This document shows positions 7,155 to 16,038 of a stretch of 64,000 bases of DNA, piece after piece. The DNA comes from Planomonospora sp. ID67723 (GTDB lineage Bacteria > Actinomycetota > Actinomycetes > Streptosporangiales > Streptosporangiaceae). The notes under the pieces were generated by a model, which saw only the letters and a program-made list of their open reading frames with translations, was not told the DNA's origin and did no database searches. The stretch is from positions 2,012,001 through 2,076,000 of the forward strand of contig NZ_JABTEZ010000001.1 in assembly GCF_015711605.1 (NCBI RefSeq), written 5' to 3'. Each line of letters begins with the position of its first letter. Positions within the stretch are counted from its first letter, which is position 1. The position numbers and the translations under genes were made by a program.

Positions 7155-8747
7155 TCAGCCGTCGACGGTGTCCTTCAGCTCGGCGCCCCTCAGCTCGGCC
7201 CGGCCGGCGGTCACCTCCTCGGCCGGATCGCGCTCGGCGGTGTCCTCCAGGACGATCCGGCCGATGATCGCGTACTTCTCCGGGTTCCTGGCCCGCAGGT
7301 AGAGGGCCAGGGCGGCGCCGAGCACGGCGAAGCCGAGCACGATCCACGGGATCAGCGTGAAGAACAGGGACTTGGAGGCGTCCCCTGCCGCGGTCTCCCT
7401 GTTCTGGAAGAGCAGCAGCACCACGTAGGCCATCGCCAGACCGCCCGCCACCGGGGCGAGCAGGGTGCGCCACCAGGAGGCGGTCTCCGGGTGCTTCCTC
7501 CTGACGTGGAAGTAGCCGACGACCGCGAACGAGCACATGGTCTGCACGATCAGGATGGCCAGCGTGCCCAGCACCGCGAGCAGCGTGTAGACGTGCAGGT
7601 AGGGGTCCATCCCGGCGAAGAAGAAGGCCAGGACGATCACGACCGAGATGCCCGTCTGGACGAACCCGGCGATGTGCGGCGAGCCGTGCTTGGGATGCGT
7701 GGCCCCGAGGGTCCGGCGCGTGCCGGGGATGAGGTCCTCGCGGCCGAGCGCGTACAGGTAGCGGGACGCGCAGTTGTGGAAGGCCATCGAGCAGGCGAAC
7801 GAGCCGGTGAGGATGAGGACCTTGAACAGATCGACGGCCCACTGGCCGACGAGCTCGCCGGTCGGGATGAAGAAGATGCCGGCGAACTCCTTCGCCGCGA
7901 TCTCTGGTGCCCCGACGCCGTTGGCCGCCACGGTCATCCAGGAGACGAAGGTGTAGAACAGGCCGATGCCGACCACGGAGACGACGGTCGCGATCGGGAT
8001 GATCCGTTTGGGGTCGCGGGACTCCTCGCCGTACATGGCGGTGGACTCGAAGCCGACCCACGACCAGAAGCACATGAACAGGCCCAGGCCGACGGCTCCG
8101 CCCGTCACGCCCGTGGTGGTGAAGGCGTTGGCAGGGTTGAGGGTGTCGGCCATCAGCCCGTCCGGCCCGCCGCCGTTGAGCAGGGTGGCGACGGCGGTCA
8201 GGCCGAGCATGGCGATCTCGGTGATGAGGAAGACGCCGAGGACCTTGGCGGTCAGGTTGATGTCGAAGTAGGTCAGCAGCGCGTTCAGGGCCAGACCGAG
8301 GAAGGCGAACCAGAGCCAGTGGATGTCGGCCCCGGTGAGGCTGTTGAAGGTGTCGTTGGCCGAGTAGGCGAAGAAGCCGATGATGGAGGCCTCGAAGACC
8401 ACGTAGGCCATGGTGGCCAGCAGCCCGGCGACCATCCCGGCGACCTGGCCGAGACCGTGGGAGATGTAGCCGTAGAAGGCCCCGGCGGAGGTGATGTGCT
8501 TGGCCATGGCCACGTAGCCGACGGAGAAGACCGTCAGGACCAGAGTCGCCACGAGGTAGGCCGCGGGAACCCCGAGCCCGTTGCCGAAACCGATCACGAT
8601 GGGGACGTTGCCGGTCATGGCGGTGATGGGGGCGGCGGTGGCGACCGCCATGAAGATGACGCCGACGAGTCCTACCGCGTTCCTGCGGAGACGGCTGATG
8701 CCTTCGGCCTGGTCGGCCGGTCCGGCCTGCTTCTCAGTGATGCTCAA
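7155..8747 (-). CDS. APC-family amino acid/amine permease
   Basis: About 530 residues with some 12 hydrophobic helices. The N-terminus has the APC signature region (NAVGLVGVIFMAVATAAPITAMTGN, then GFGNGLG); later segments include SAGAFYGYISHGLGQVAGM, a match to the conserved TM3 of amino acid transporters, and GFESTAMYGEES in TM6. It should import an amino acid or polyamine by cation coupling. The start is uncertain: TTG at 8747 is preceded by AAAGG at a good distance; GTG at 8765 and ATG at 8804 are alternatives. A TATAAA-like -10 (minus strand, 8809-8804) supports the shorter forms. Its convergent neighbour is an amine oxidase, so substrate sharing is possible. Confidence 0.9.
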   Translation of the reverse strand: MSITEKQAGPADQAEGISRLRRNAVGLVGVIFMAVATAAPITAMTGNVPIVIGFGNGLGVPAAYLVATLVLTVFSVGYVAMAKHITSAGAFYGYISHGLGQVAGMVAGLLATMAYVVFEASIIGFFAYSANDTFNSLTGADIHWLWFAFLGLALNALLTYFDINLTAKVLGVFLITEIAMLGLTAVATLLNGGGPDGLMADTLNPANAFTTTGVTGGAVGLGLFMCFWSWVGFESTAMYGEESRDPKRIIPIATVVSVVGIGLFYTFVSWMTVAANGVGAPEIAAKEFAGIFFIPTGELVGQWAVDLFKVLILTGSFACSMAFHNCASRYLYALGREDLIPGTRRTLGATHPKHGSPHIAGFVQTGISVVIVLAFFFAGMDPYLHVYTLLAVLGTLAILIVQTMCSFAVVGYFHVRRKHPETASWWRTLLAPVAGGLAMAYVVLLLFQNRETAAGDASKSLFFTLIPWIVLGFAVLGAALALYLRARNPEKYAIIGRIVLEDTAERDPAEEVTAGRAELRGAELKDTVDG

Positions 8748-8874
8748 TCGTGTGCGCCTTTCCACAATCAGCGCTTGACGGGGGGATAGCGGTGATCGTG
8801 GCATTTATACCGGCCGACGAGATAGGCGGATCCACTGCGAAACGGTTACGAGGTGTCAGACGCCGGGCCGGGGC

Positions 8875-9225
8875 TCAGGCGGCGGCGTCGAAGGCCTCGT
8901 GCAGGGTGCCGCAGGTCTCGAAATGGCGGTCGAGGCTGGTGATCGAGAGCAGGCGCGTGATCATGCCTGGAGTGAGGACGAGGATCAGGCGGCCCTGGGA
9001 GTCCTTCATCCTGGTGAGCGCACCGACCAGGGTGCCCAGCCCCACCGAGTCGCAGAAGGGCACTTGGGTCAGATCCATCACCAGGCAAGGGCGGATCTGG
9101 CCCTCCAGCGCCCGGTCGACCTCGGCCGTGAGCCGGGGGGCGACGTTCATGTCCAGCTCGCCCGCCGCCCTGATGACTACGCACGGACCGTTCTGCCATG
9201 TCTGAACGTCGAACGCCGGAATCAC
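8875..9225 (-). CDS. STAS-domain anti-sigma factor antagonist
   Basis: 116 residues, one STAS domain. The phosphorylatable serine sits in the conserved DLTQVPFCDSVGLGTLV motif. Proteins of this kind bind an anti-sigma kinase of the RsbW/SpoIIAB type when unphosphorylated and so release a sigma factor; no such kinase or sigma gene is adjacent, so the partner is unknown. The start is chosen as GTG at 9225, eight bases after GGAGG; ATG codons at 9234 and 9231 lie too close to that ribosome site. It is monocistronic, with a 58-bp gap from the next gene. Confidence 0.88.
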   Translation of the reverse strand: MIPAFDVQTWQNGPCVVIRAAGELDMNVAPRLTAEVDRALEGQIRPCLVMDLTQVPFCDSVGLGTLVGALTRMKDSQGRLILVLTPGMITRLLSITSLDRHFETCGTLHEAFDAAA

Positions 9226-9283
9226 GATCATCACCTCCGTCGGTTCTCACCTGCCCGGAGAACGGGGCGTTATGCCCTTTGAA

Positions 9284-10768
9284 CTACTTTTTACAGATGT
9301 TCTGTGTCGCGGTCCTGGCCGTCGGCGTGGTGGACGGGGACGGGGTGGGGGAGGCCTCCTCGACGGTGACCTTCTTGACCCCCGGATACTTCTGGCCGGT
9401 GATGACCTCGATCCGGTCGCCGAGGTCCTCGGCCAGGCGGACGTCGGCTCCGGGGAGGGCGGCGGCGAGGGTCCGCGCGGAATCCTCGCGGCCCGGGCCG
9501 TGCCGGATGATGGTCTCCTTGTGGTCCCTGCGCTGGGTGTCCCCGGCCGGTTCCGGCACGAGGAAACCCGCCTTGAGCAGCTCCTGCCTGGTGCGCGCGC
9601 CGAGCCCGGTGATCAGGGTGCCGTTGAGCACCCTGACGGAGATCCGCGAGGGCGGCACGGTCAGCGGGGTGCCCGAGGGGGACGGCGTCGCGCTGGCCTT
9701 GGGCGCGGGGGTCTTGGAGGGCCCGGTGAGCTGCTCGTCGGCGGCGATCCGGCGGAAGAGCTCGCGGGCGGCGGGTTTGTCCCAGAGGACGGCGGACTCG
9801 CCGGTGGGGGTCCGGTAGTCGACGTCGGCGATCGGGACGGTGGCGAAGGCCACGTCGTCGGTGGAGACGCTCTTGAGCTGGTCGGCCAGGCCGAGGAGGT
9901 TCTCGCGGAGGGCGTCGTCCACGCGCAGGGTGCCCAGGGTGGTGTCGACGAAGCGGGCGAGTTTGACCGGGTTGGTCATCGTGTCACCGCTCAGCGCCTG
10001 GCTCAGCAGGGCCGAGATGACCTGCTGCTGGCGGTCGATGCGGTCGAGGTCGGAGCGGGCGGTGGCCCGGGTGCGGGCGTAGGCGAGGGCCTTGACGCCG
10101 TCGAGGGAGTAGGTGCCCGGCTGGAGCTGCAGGGCGGTCTTCGGGTCGTCGATGGCGACCGGGGTGCAGACCGAGACGCCTCCGAGCGCGTCCACCACGT
10201 TGATGAAACCGAGCACGTTGACCTCGACGTAGTGGTGGATCGTCAGCCCGGTGGCGTTCTGCACCGTGCGCGTGGTGAGCTTGGGGCCGCCGAGCTGGTA
10301 GGCGGCGTTGATCTTGTGATCGCCCTTGCCGGGGACGGTCGTCCAGGTGTCGCGGGGCAGGCTGACCACGGTGATCTTGCGGTGGTCCTCCGACAGGTGG
10401 ATCACCATCATGGTGTCGGTGCGCTGGCCGCTCTCCCGGCCGAGCTTGAGCTGGTTCTGCTGCTTGCGGGTGAGGTTGTCGCGCTTGTCCACGCCGACGA
10501 GCAGGATGTTCATCGCGCCGGTGGACTGTGAACCGGGAACGCCCGCGTCGACCGACCCGATCTTGCTCGCCGCGTAGTTCGGCAGCGACCACGCCGCTCC
10601 GGAGCCGGCCAGGACCACGGCGGAGAGCGCCCCCGCGACGATCAGGTTGCGCCTCCGGGAGCGAGCGCTCCTGGCGGACCTGCGGTCACGCCTGGGAACC
10701 ACCCGGACGCCTCCGTAGGCGTCGCCGCCCACGCGCACACCCGACTCGTCGTCTTCCGAGCCGCGCAT
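9284..10768 (-). CDS. LytR-CpsA-Psr (LCP) cell-wall glycopolymer ligase with LytR_C domain
   Basis: 494 residues from the ATG at 10768. A basic cytoplasmic N-terminus (RRSARSARSRRR) precedes one signal-anchor helix (LIVAGALSAVVLAGSGAAW). The LCP domain has NILLVGVDKRDN, RTDTMMVIHLSEDHRKITVVSLPRDTW, INAAYQLGGPKLT and the Arg-rich YARTRATARSDLDRIDRQQQVI; the LytR_C domain lies near the C-terminus. LCP enzymes transfer polyprenyl-phosphate-linked glycopolymers to peptidoglycan on the outer face of the membrane. It is divergent from a GT2 gene 53 bp away, and a second LCP gene lies at 23512-25098, so at least two attachment enzymes serve this region. Confidence 0.93.
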   Translation of the reverse strand: MRGSEDDESGVRVGGDAYGGVRVVPRRDRRSARSARSRRRNLIVAGALSAVVLAGSGAAWSLPNYAASKIGSVDAGVPGSQSTGAMNILLVGVDKRDNLTRKQQNQLKLGRESGQRTDTMMVIHLSEDHRKITVVSLPRDTWTTVPGKGDHKINAAYQLGGPKLTTRTVQNATGLTIHHYVEVNVLGFINVVDALGGVSVCTPVAIDDPKTALQLQPGTYSLDGVKALAYARTRATARSDLDRIDRQQQVISALLSQALSGDTMTNPVKLARFVDTTLGTLRVDDALRENLLGLADQLKSVSTDDVAFATVPIADVDYRTPTGESAVLWDKPAARELFRRIAADEQLTGPSKTPAPKASATPSPSGTPLTVPPSRISVRVLNGTLITGLGARTRQELLKAGFLVPEPAGDTQRRDHKETIIRHGPGREDSARTLAAALPGADVRLAEDLGDRIEVITGQKYPGVKKVTVEEASPTPSPSTTPTARTATQNICKK

Positions 10769-10821
10769 CCGCCCCCCCTCGGCTTCAACTGGGTCGATGA
10801 GGTACCCCTTCGTACAGTAGC

Positions 10822-11856
10822 GTGAGCGACGCCATGAAGCAGTTCCCCGACTCGCCCGTGCCGGCGCCGTCCTCACAGACGCGCGTCTGGCCCCCCATCT
10901 CGGTCGTCATCCCGGTGCTCAACGAGGAGCGCCATCTGCGGGAGGCGGTCCGCCAGGTCCTGTCCCAGCGCTACGGAGGGCCGATCGAGGTCGTCCTCGC
11001 GATCGGGCCGTCCCAGGACCGCACCCAGGAGGTCGCGGACGCGATCGCGGCCGAGGATCCCCGGGTGACCGTGGTCCCCAATCCCACCGGCCGCACGCCC
11101 AACGCGCTCAACGCCGCCATCGCCGCCTCCCGCAACGGGATCATCGCGCGGGTGGACGGCCACGCCATGCTCCCGGAGGACTACCTCCAGGTCGCGGTGG
11201 AGACGCTGGAGGAGACCGGCGCCGACAACGTGGGCGGGATCATGGCCGCCGAGGGTGTCACACCCTTCGAGCAGGCGGTGGCCCGCGCGATGACCTCCAA
11301 GATCGGCGTCGGTGGCGCCCGGTTCCACACCGGCGGCACCGCGGGCCCGGCCGACACCGTCTACCTGGGCGTCTTCCGCCGCGAGGCGCTGGAGCGGGTC
11401 GGCGGTTACGACGAGCACTTCCAGCGCGCCCAGGACTGGGAGATGAACCACCGCATCCGCCAGACGGGCGGCCTGGTCTGGTTCCAGCCCCGGATGCGCG
11501 TCTCCTACCGGCCGCGCCCGAACCTGTCCGCCCTCGCCAAGCAGTATTTCCACTACGGCCGCTGGCGGCGCGTGGTGGCCCGCACCCACGAGGGCACGAT
11601 CAACCTGCGCTACCTGGCCCCGCCGACGGCGGTGCTGGCCATGCTCGCGGGCCTGCTGGTCTCACCGTTCTTCTGGCCGGGCCTGCTGGTCCCCGGCGGC
11701 TACGTCGCGGCGATCCTCGCCGGGTCCGCGGTGACCGGCAGCGGCCTGCCCCCGGCCGCGCTGGCGCGGCTCCCGCTCGTCTACGCCACCATGCACGTCT
11801 CCTGGGGCTGGGGCTTCCTCACGAGCCCTCCCAGCCTCGGCAAGCCGGGCCGCTGA
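10822..11856 (+). CDS. GT2 glycosyltransferase (ExoA-like) with C-terminal membrane helices
   Basis: 344 residues, GTG start; an internal ATG four codons later is also possible. The GT-A domain starts at about residue 25 (ISVVIPVLNEERHLREAV), has the nucleotide-sugar D-x-D-like ARVDGHAML, an acceptor region (GGYDEHFQRAQDWEMNHRIRQTGG) with the ED catalytic-type pair, then two hydrophobic C-terminal segments that anchor it in the membrane. It resembles succinoglycan-type ExoA transferases. Donor and acceptor are unknown. It faces the IspD-like gene convergently, with a 12-bp gap. Confidence 0.88.
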   Translation: MSDAMKQFPDSPVPAPSSQTRVWPPISVVIPVLNEERHLREAVRQVLSQRYGGPIEVVLAIGPSQDRTQEVADAIAAEDPRVTVVPNPTGRTPNALNAAIAASRNGIIARVDGHAMLPEDYLQVAVETLEETGADNVGGIMAAEGVTPFEQAVARAMTSKIGVGGARFHTGGTAGPADTVYLGVFRREALERVGGYDEHFQRAQDWEMNHRIRQTGGLVWFQPRMRVSYRPRPNLSALAKQYFHYGRWRRVVARTHEGTINLRYLAPPTAVLAMLAGLLVSPFFWPGLLVPGGYVAAILAGSAVTGSGLPPAALARLPLVYATMHVSWGWGFLTSPPSLGKPGR

Positions 11857-11868
11857 CGTCCGCCGGCG

Positions 11869-12606
11869 CTACCCGTCGCCGAGGCGCAGGAGCGTCTCGG
11901 CGATGAGGACGTCCACGGGATGGGTGACCTTCATGTTGCGCTCGCTGCCCGGCACGATGTGGATCGGCACGTCGGGCAGATAGCGCAGCACGACGCCGCA
12001 GTCGTCGGTGGCCTGCCGCCCGCCGAACCCGGGGTCGGCGAAGGCCCGCTCGTAGGCCTCCCGGATCACCGGGAGGCGGAAACACTGCGGCGTCTGGGCG
12101 CGCCAGATCCGGGACCGGTCGGGCACCTCGCTGACGACCTCCCCGTGCGGCCCCGGGGTGGTCACCACGACCGTGTCGGAGCTCGGGATCGCCACCTCCA
12201 CCGCCGGGTGCACCCGCAGCGCGGCCACGCACTCGGTGATGATGCGCGGCTCCAGCAGGGGGCGCGCGGCGTCGTGCAGGAGCACGTCGCAGTCCTGCCC
12301 GTCCAGCGCCTCCAGCGCCCGCCAGGTGGTCTCGGTACGGCTCGCGCCGCCCTCCAGCACCCGGCCGACCTTCGTGAACCCGTTGCGGGCGACGAGCCGT
12401 TCCACCTCGCCGGTGAAGCCCGGAGCCATCAGCACGACGACCTCGTCGATCTCGGGGGCGGCGTCGAACACGGCGATCGTGTGCTCGATGATCGTCTTCC
12501 CGGCGATCTCGATGAGCTGCTTGGGGGTGTCCTGGCCGACCCGCCGGCCGACCCCGCCCGCGAGGACGACTCCGACGGCACGGCGGCGTGGTTCAAGAGC
12601 GGTCAA
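11869..12606 (-). CDS. IspD/TarI-family cytidylyltransferase
   Basis: 245 residues from a TTG at 12606, nine bases after GGAGG; an upstream in-frame ATG at 12795 would add a non-conserved Arg/Pro-rich leader. Family motifs: VVLAGGVGRR with DTPKQL (CTP loop), LLHDAARPLL, RIWRAQTPQCFR, TDDCGVVL and MKVTHPVDVL. IspD makes CDP-methylerythritol for isoprenoids; TarI-type relatives make CDP-ribitol for wall teichoic acid. The AGG form of the CTP loop and the position next to CDP-alcohol phosphotransferase genes make a CDP-alditol role quite possible; MEP-pathway function is the alternative. It is divergent from the fusion gene at 12904 across 297 bp in which I found no clear promoter. Confidence 0.85.
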   Translation of the reverse strand: MTALEPRRRAVGVVLAGGVGRRVGQDTPKQLIEIAGKTIIEHTIAVFDAAPEIDEVVVLMAPGFTGEVERLVARNGFTKVGRVLEGGASRTETTWRALEALDGQDCDVLLHDAARPLLEPRIITECVAALRVHPAVEVAIPSSDTVVVTTPGPHGEVVSEVPDRSRIWRAQTPQCFRLPVIREAYERAFADPGFGGRQATDDCGVVLRYLPDVPIHIVPGSERNMKVTHPVDVLIAETLLRLGDG

Positions 12607-12903
12607 GGCGGGCTTCCTCCGAGAGGTCCGGGCGGGGATCTGTCTCCTGGCCCGCCTCACCTGCCGCGACCGCCCGGGCGGATGCCCCGCCGCGGACCCG
12701 GGCCCCGGGAAGCGGACCCCGGGGCGCCCGGGGCGATCGAGGGCGCTCCGGGTGAGAAGAGTAGCGGTTCGCCGCCCGATCGCGCGCCGCGCCACCGGAC
12801 CGGCCGTCGGCCGCGCTCCCGTGATATTGCGTCAGGATCTCGCTACGCTGGGTGCGCACTCCCGATTCGCGCGGTGATCCCGTCGGATACGAAGGAGCCC
12901 CGT

Positions 12904-14526
12904 TTGCATGACACCGCATCATCCTTATCCTTTTCCCCCGGTCCCCGCACCCCTCGGACCTCCGCCGTCGTGCTCGCCACCACCGCGGCGGCGAGGCTGC
13001 GCTGCCCCGACGGCACCCTGCTCGACCGGCTGACCGGTCAGCTCTCGGCGTTCCCCGTCCGGGAGGTGCACGTGCTGACCAGGGCCGGCGATGTCGTCCG
13101 CGACGCCGACGGCTCCTACCTGATCGGGTCGGACGGCTCCCGGGGGATCTCCGACGACCTGCGCAGGGTCGCCCGGGTGGCGCGCGGCGCAGACGGCCCG
13201 GTGGCCGTGCTCGCCGGCGACCTGGTGGCCCACACCGAAGCGCTCGCCGGGCTCCTGGACCACCCCGCGTACGGCACCGGGGCGGTGGTGGACTGCTCCC
13301 CGGAGGGGGGAGGCGTCCCCGGCCCGCTGCGCCCGCCGGTCCGCGTCGAGAATGGCCGGGTGGCCGCCGCGGGCACCTTCCTGCACCGGGTCAGACAAGC
13401 CAACGGCACCTTCAGGGGCGCCCTCCAGGTCGGTGAGGACGATCTCGGCGACCTGGCCGAGACCGCGGAGCGCCTGGCCGGGCTGGTCGAGGCGGGCAGG
13501 CTGGGTCCGGTGGACGGCGTCGAGGCCGGCGACCTCCTCCTGGCCGGGCTGGTCCGCGCCGGCGTGCCCGTCCGCGTGGCCGAGCTGGGACGCCTCCACT
13601 GCGACCGGGTGGCCGGTCAGGGCGCCGCCGACGCGGCTCTCGCCCGGGTGGCCGAGGTGGACGTGAACCGCGTCTGGCTGGACGCCGCGGTCAAGACCGA
13701 CGACGGCTTCTTCGCCACCTACTTCGTGAGCTCCTGGTCCAGATACCTGGTCACGCTGGCCGCCTGGCTGCGGTTGACGCCGAACGCGGTCACCGGGATC
13801 TCCACGGGCCTGGCCGTGCTCTCGGCGGTCTGGTTCTCCGCGGGCACCCGGGCGGAGATGGTCGCCGGGGCGGTCCTGCTCTACCTGTCGTTCGTGCTCG
13901 ACTGCGTGGACGGCCAGCTCGCCCGCTACACCCGCACGTTCTCGCCGCTCGGCTCGTGGCTGGACGCCACCTCCGACCGGGTCAAGGAGTACACCGTCTA
14001 CGCCGGCCTCGCCTTCGGCCACACCGCGGTCGCGGGCCGGCAGGGGGCGGACGACTGGGGCGTCTGGCCGCTGGCCGTGGCTGCGCTGATCCTGCAGGCG
14101 CTCCGTCACATGATCGACTTTTCCTACGCCGGGGCCAGGGAGGACGCGGGCGGGGCGCGTGCCGTCCGGTCCGGGGCCGCCGCGCCGGCGGCCCGGCCCG
14201 GTGCGGGCGGCCCGCTGATACCGGCGCAGGCGCCGTCCAGGGAAGAGCCCGGCGTCCGGTTCCCCGAGTCGTCCGGGACCGGTCCGGGGAGCCCCCGGAC
14301 GGAGGAGAGCGGCGCCGTCGTACGGCTCTCGCGACGCCTGGAGCGGGGTGCTCTCACCCGCTGGTTCAAGAAGATCGTCATCTTGCCCATCGGGGAGCGG
14401 ATGGCGTTGATCGCGGTGACCGCGGCGGTGGCCGACGCGAGGGTGACGTTCATCGCGCTCCTGGGCTGGGGCGGCCTCGCGGCCCTCTACACGCTCGCCG
14501 GCAGGATGGGCAGGTCGATGGCATGA
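12904..14526 (+). CDS. Degenerate nucleotidyltransferase fused to CDP-alcohol phosphatidyltransferase
   Basis: 540 residues from a TTG at 12904, six bases after AAGGAG. Residues about 15-255 look like a nucleotidyltransferase fold whose CTP loop has decayed: an AGG-x-GxR motif is expected where LATTAAARLR is found. Residues about 265-520 are a membrane CDP-alcohol phosphotransferase with the full signature DG-x2-AR-x8-G-x3-D-x3-D (DCVDGQLAR ... GSWLDATSD). A Pro/Gly-rich insert (about 415-475) splits the last helices. It should move a phospho-alcohol from a CDP donor onto a hydroxyl acceptor at the membrane. A rare TTA codon is the eighth codon. It overlaps the DUF5941 gene by ATGA. Confidence 0.85.
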   Translation: MHDTASSLSFSPGPRTPRTSAVVLATTAAARLRCPDGTLLDRLTGQLSAFPVREVHVLTRAGDVVRDADGSYLIGSDGSRGISDDLRRVARVARGADGPVAVLAGDLVAHTEALAGLLDHPAYGTGAVVDCSPEGGGVPGPLRPPVRVENGRVAAAGTFLHRVRQANGTFRGALQVGEDDLGDLAETAERLAGLVEAGRLGPVDGVEAGDLLLAGLVRAGVPVRVAELGRLHCDRVAGQGAADAALARVAEVDVNRVWLDAAVKTDDGFFATYFVSSWSRYLVTLAAWLRLTPNAVTGISTGLAVLSAVWFSAGTRAEMVAGAVLLYLSFVLDCVDGQLARYTRTFSPLGSWLDATSDRVKEYTVYAGLAFGHTAVAGRQGADDWGVWPLAVAALILQALRHMIDFSYAGAREDAGGARAVRSGAAAPAARPGAGGPLIPAQAPSREEPGVRFPESSGTGPGSPRTEESGAVVRLSRRLERGALTRWFKKIVILPIGERMALIAVTAAVADARVTFIALLGWGGLAALYTLAGRMGRSMA

Positions 14527-15200
14527 CGGCCGACTTCCCGCAGCGCCCTCGATCCTCGTGGCTCCCGCACTCCCGGTGGTTCCCCGCGCGTCTGAGACCG
14601 GCGTCGCGCGGCGCCGTCACGGCCTACCGCGACGACGGGCCGGCGGCGCGGGCGATGGGCGCGCTGGTGGCGGGAGAGCTGCCGCCGTTGCCGCCCGTGC
14701 TCGTCGGCGCGTTCGTGACCGGCGTGCTGCTGAGCGTCGGCGTGGCCGACGCCGACGGCCTGGCCGCGTTCGCCCCGGCCGTGGTGCTGCTGCTGGCCGG
14801 CCCCGGCAGCTCGCACCCGCACGGCGGGCGGCTCGACTGGCTGGTCCCGCCCATCCTGCGCCTCACCGAGTACGGCTTCGCGGCGGTGGCGGGCTTCACC
14901 CACGGTGTGCCGCCGTGGCTGACCTTCCTGTTCCTGGGCGCGCTGGCCTTCCACCACTACGACGTCGTCTACCGCGTGCGCCAGCGCCTGCACCCGCCGG
15001 CCTGGCTGGGTGCGGCGGGTTTCGGCTGGGACGGGCGGATGCTGCTGCTCGCGCTCGGCGGGCTCACCGAGCAGATGACGGCGGTCCTCGCGCTCCTGAC
15101 GCTCTACCTGTGGGGGCTTTTCGGCTGGGAGAGCCTCACCTGCTGGCTCGCCGTCCCGCGCTCGGGGGTGGACTCCGCGGAGCTCGGAGCAGACGATTGA
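14523..15200 (+). CDS. DUF5941 membrane protein
   Basis: 225 residues, ATG overlapping the previous stop (ATGA), so translationally coupled. It is mostly hydrophobic with four to five membrane segments (PPVLVGAFVTGVLLSVG, AFAPAVVLLLAGPG, WLTFLFLGALAFHHYDVVYR, MTAVLALLTLYLWGLFGW). I recognise it as the DUF5941 type, which in related actinomycetes I recall as part of the same polypeptide as the preceding CDP-alcohol transferase. Here the two are separate but coupled. The histidine pair in AFHHYDVVYR is notable. Function is unknown; a membrane partner of the phosphotransferase is the simplest guess. Confidence 0.75.
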   Translation: MTADFPQRPRSSWLPHSRWFPARLRPASRGAVTAYRDDGPAARAMGALVAGELPPLPPVLVGAFVTGVLLSVGVADADGLAAFAPAVVLLLAGPGSSHPHGGRLDWLVPPILRLTEYGFAAVAGFTHGVPPWLTFLFLGALAFHHYDVVYRVRQRLHPPAWLGAAGFGWDGRMLLLALGGLTEQMTAVLALLTLYLWGLFGWESLTCWLAVPRSGVDSAELGADD

Positions 15201-15236
15201 GAACGCCCGGCAAACCCCGGATTACACGATCAGGGT

Positions 15237-15257
15237 CCAAAGGCAACTAACCTTTGG
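15237..15257. promoter_or_regulatory. Inverted repeat upstream of the LicC/IPCT-like gene
   Basis: CCAAAGG (15237-15243), 7-nt loop, CCTTTGG (15251-15257), in the 103-bp gap between the DUF5941 gene and the nucleotidyltransferase. It could be a small attenuating hairpin or an operator. No T-run follows. Confidence 0.4.
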
Positions 15258-15303
15258 GGCCAGGAGTGCCCGCCGAGGGTCTCATTCGAACGAGGAGTGC
15301 ACG

Positions 15304-16038
15304 TTGCTGGGAATGGTGCTGGCCGCCGGGGCCGGACGACGCCTGCGGCCGTACACCGACACGCTGCCCAAGGCGCTCGTGCCGGTCGACGGTGACACCA
15401 CGATCATGGACATCTCGCTGCGGAACCTCGCCGCGGCCGACCTCCGTGACGTCGTGGTCATCGTCGGCTACCAGGCGCAGGCCGTACACGAGCGCAAGGC
15501 CGAGCTGGAGCGGCGGCACGGCGTGAAGCTCACCCTCGTGCACAACGACAAGGCCGAGGAGTGGAACAACGCCTACTCCCTGTGGTGCGCGCGAGACTAC
15601 TTCGACCAGGGCGTGCTGCTGGTCAACGGCGACACCGTGCACCCGGTCTCGGTCGAGCACACGCTCCTGTCGGCGCCGGTCACGAGCGACATCCTGCTCG
15701 CGGTGGACGACGTGAAGAAGCTCGCCGACGAGGAGATGAAGGTCACCCTCGACGAGAACGGCCACCTGAAGCAGATCACCAAGCTGATGGACCCCGCCTC
15801 CGCCGCGGGTGAGTACATCGGCGCGACCCTGATCCGCCCGGGCGTCGGCGCCCGCCTGGCCGACGCGCTCCAGGCCACCTTCGAGCGCGACCCGCAGCTC
15901 TACTACGAGGACGGCTACCAGGAACTGGTCGCCCGTGGGGAGAAGATCGCGGTCGCCCCCATCGGAGACGTCTCCTGGGTCGAGGTCGACAACCACGACG
16001 ACCTCGCCAAGGCGCGGGAGATCGCGTGCCGATACTAG
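15304..16038 (+). CDS. LicC / inositol-1-phosphate cytidylyltransferase-like nucleotidyltransferase
   Basis: 244 residues, TTG start eight bases after GAGGAG. NTP-transferase motifs: MVLAAGAGRRLRPYTDTLPKAL (nucleotide loop and Lys), EEWNNAYSLWCARDYF (the N-x-YSL signature shared by LicC choline-phosphate, aminoethylphosphonate and inositol-phosphate cytidylyltransferases), LLVNGDTV (metal Asp) and EVDNHDDLAKA at the C-terminus. It should activate a small phosphorylated alcohol with CTP in the cytosol. The dehydrogenase gene overlaps its 3' end and a CDP-alcohol transferase follows, so the likely substrate is the product of that dehydrogenase (inference). A sugar-phosphate nucleotidyltransferase is the alternative. 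Confidence 0.83.
   Translation: MLGMVLAAGAGRRLRPYTDTLPKALVPVDGDTTIMDISLRNLAAADLRDVVVIVGYQAQAVHERKAELERRHGVKLTLVHNDKAEEWNNAYSLWCARDYFDQGVLLVNGDTVHPVSVEHTLLSAPVTSDILLAVDDVKKLADEEMKVTLDENGHLKQITKLMDPASAAGEYIGATLIRPGVGARLADALQATFERDPQLYYEDGYQELVARGEKIAVAPIGDVSWVEVDNHDDLAKAREIACRY

Noticed and set aside
12607-12795. N-terminal extension of the IspD-like protein
   Set aside because: Residues are Arg/Pro-rich and unlike the family; the TTG at 12606 has a strong GGAGG site.
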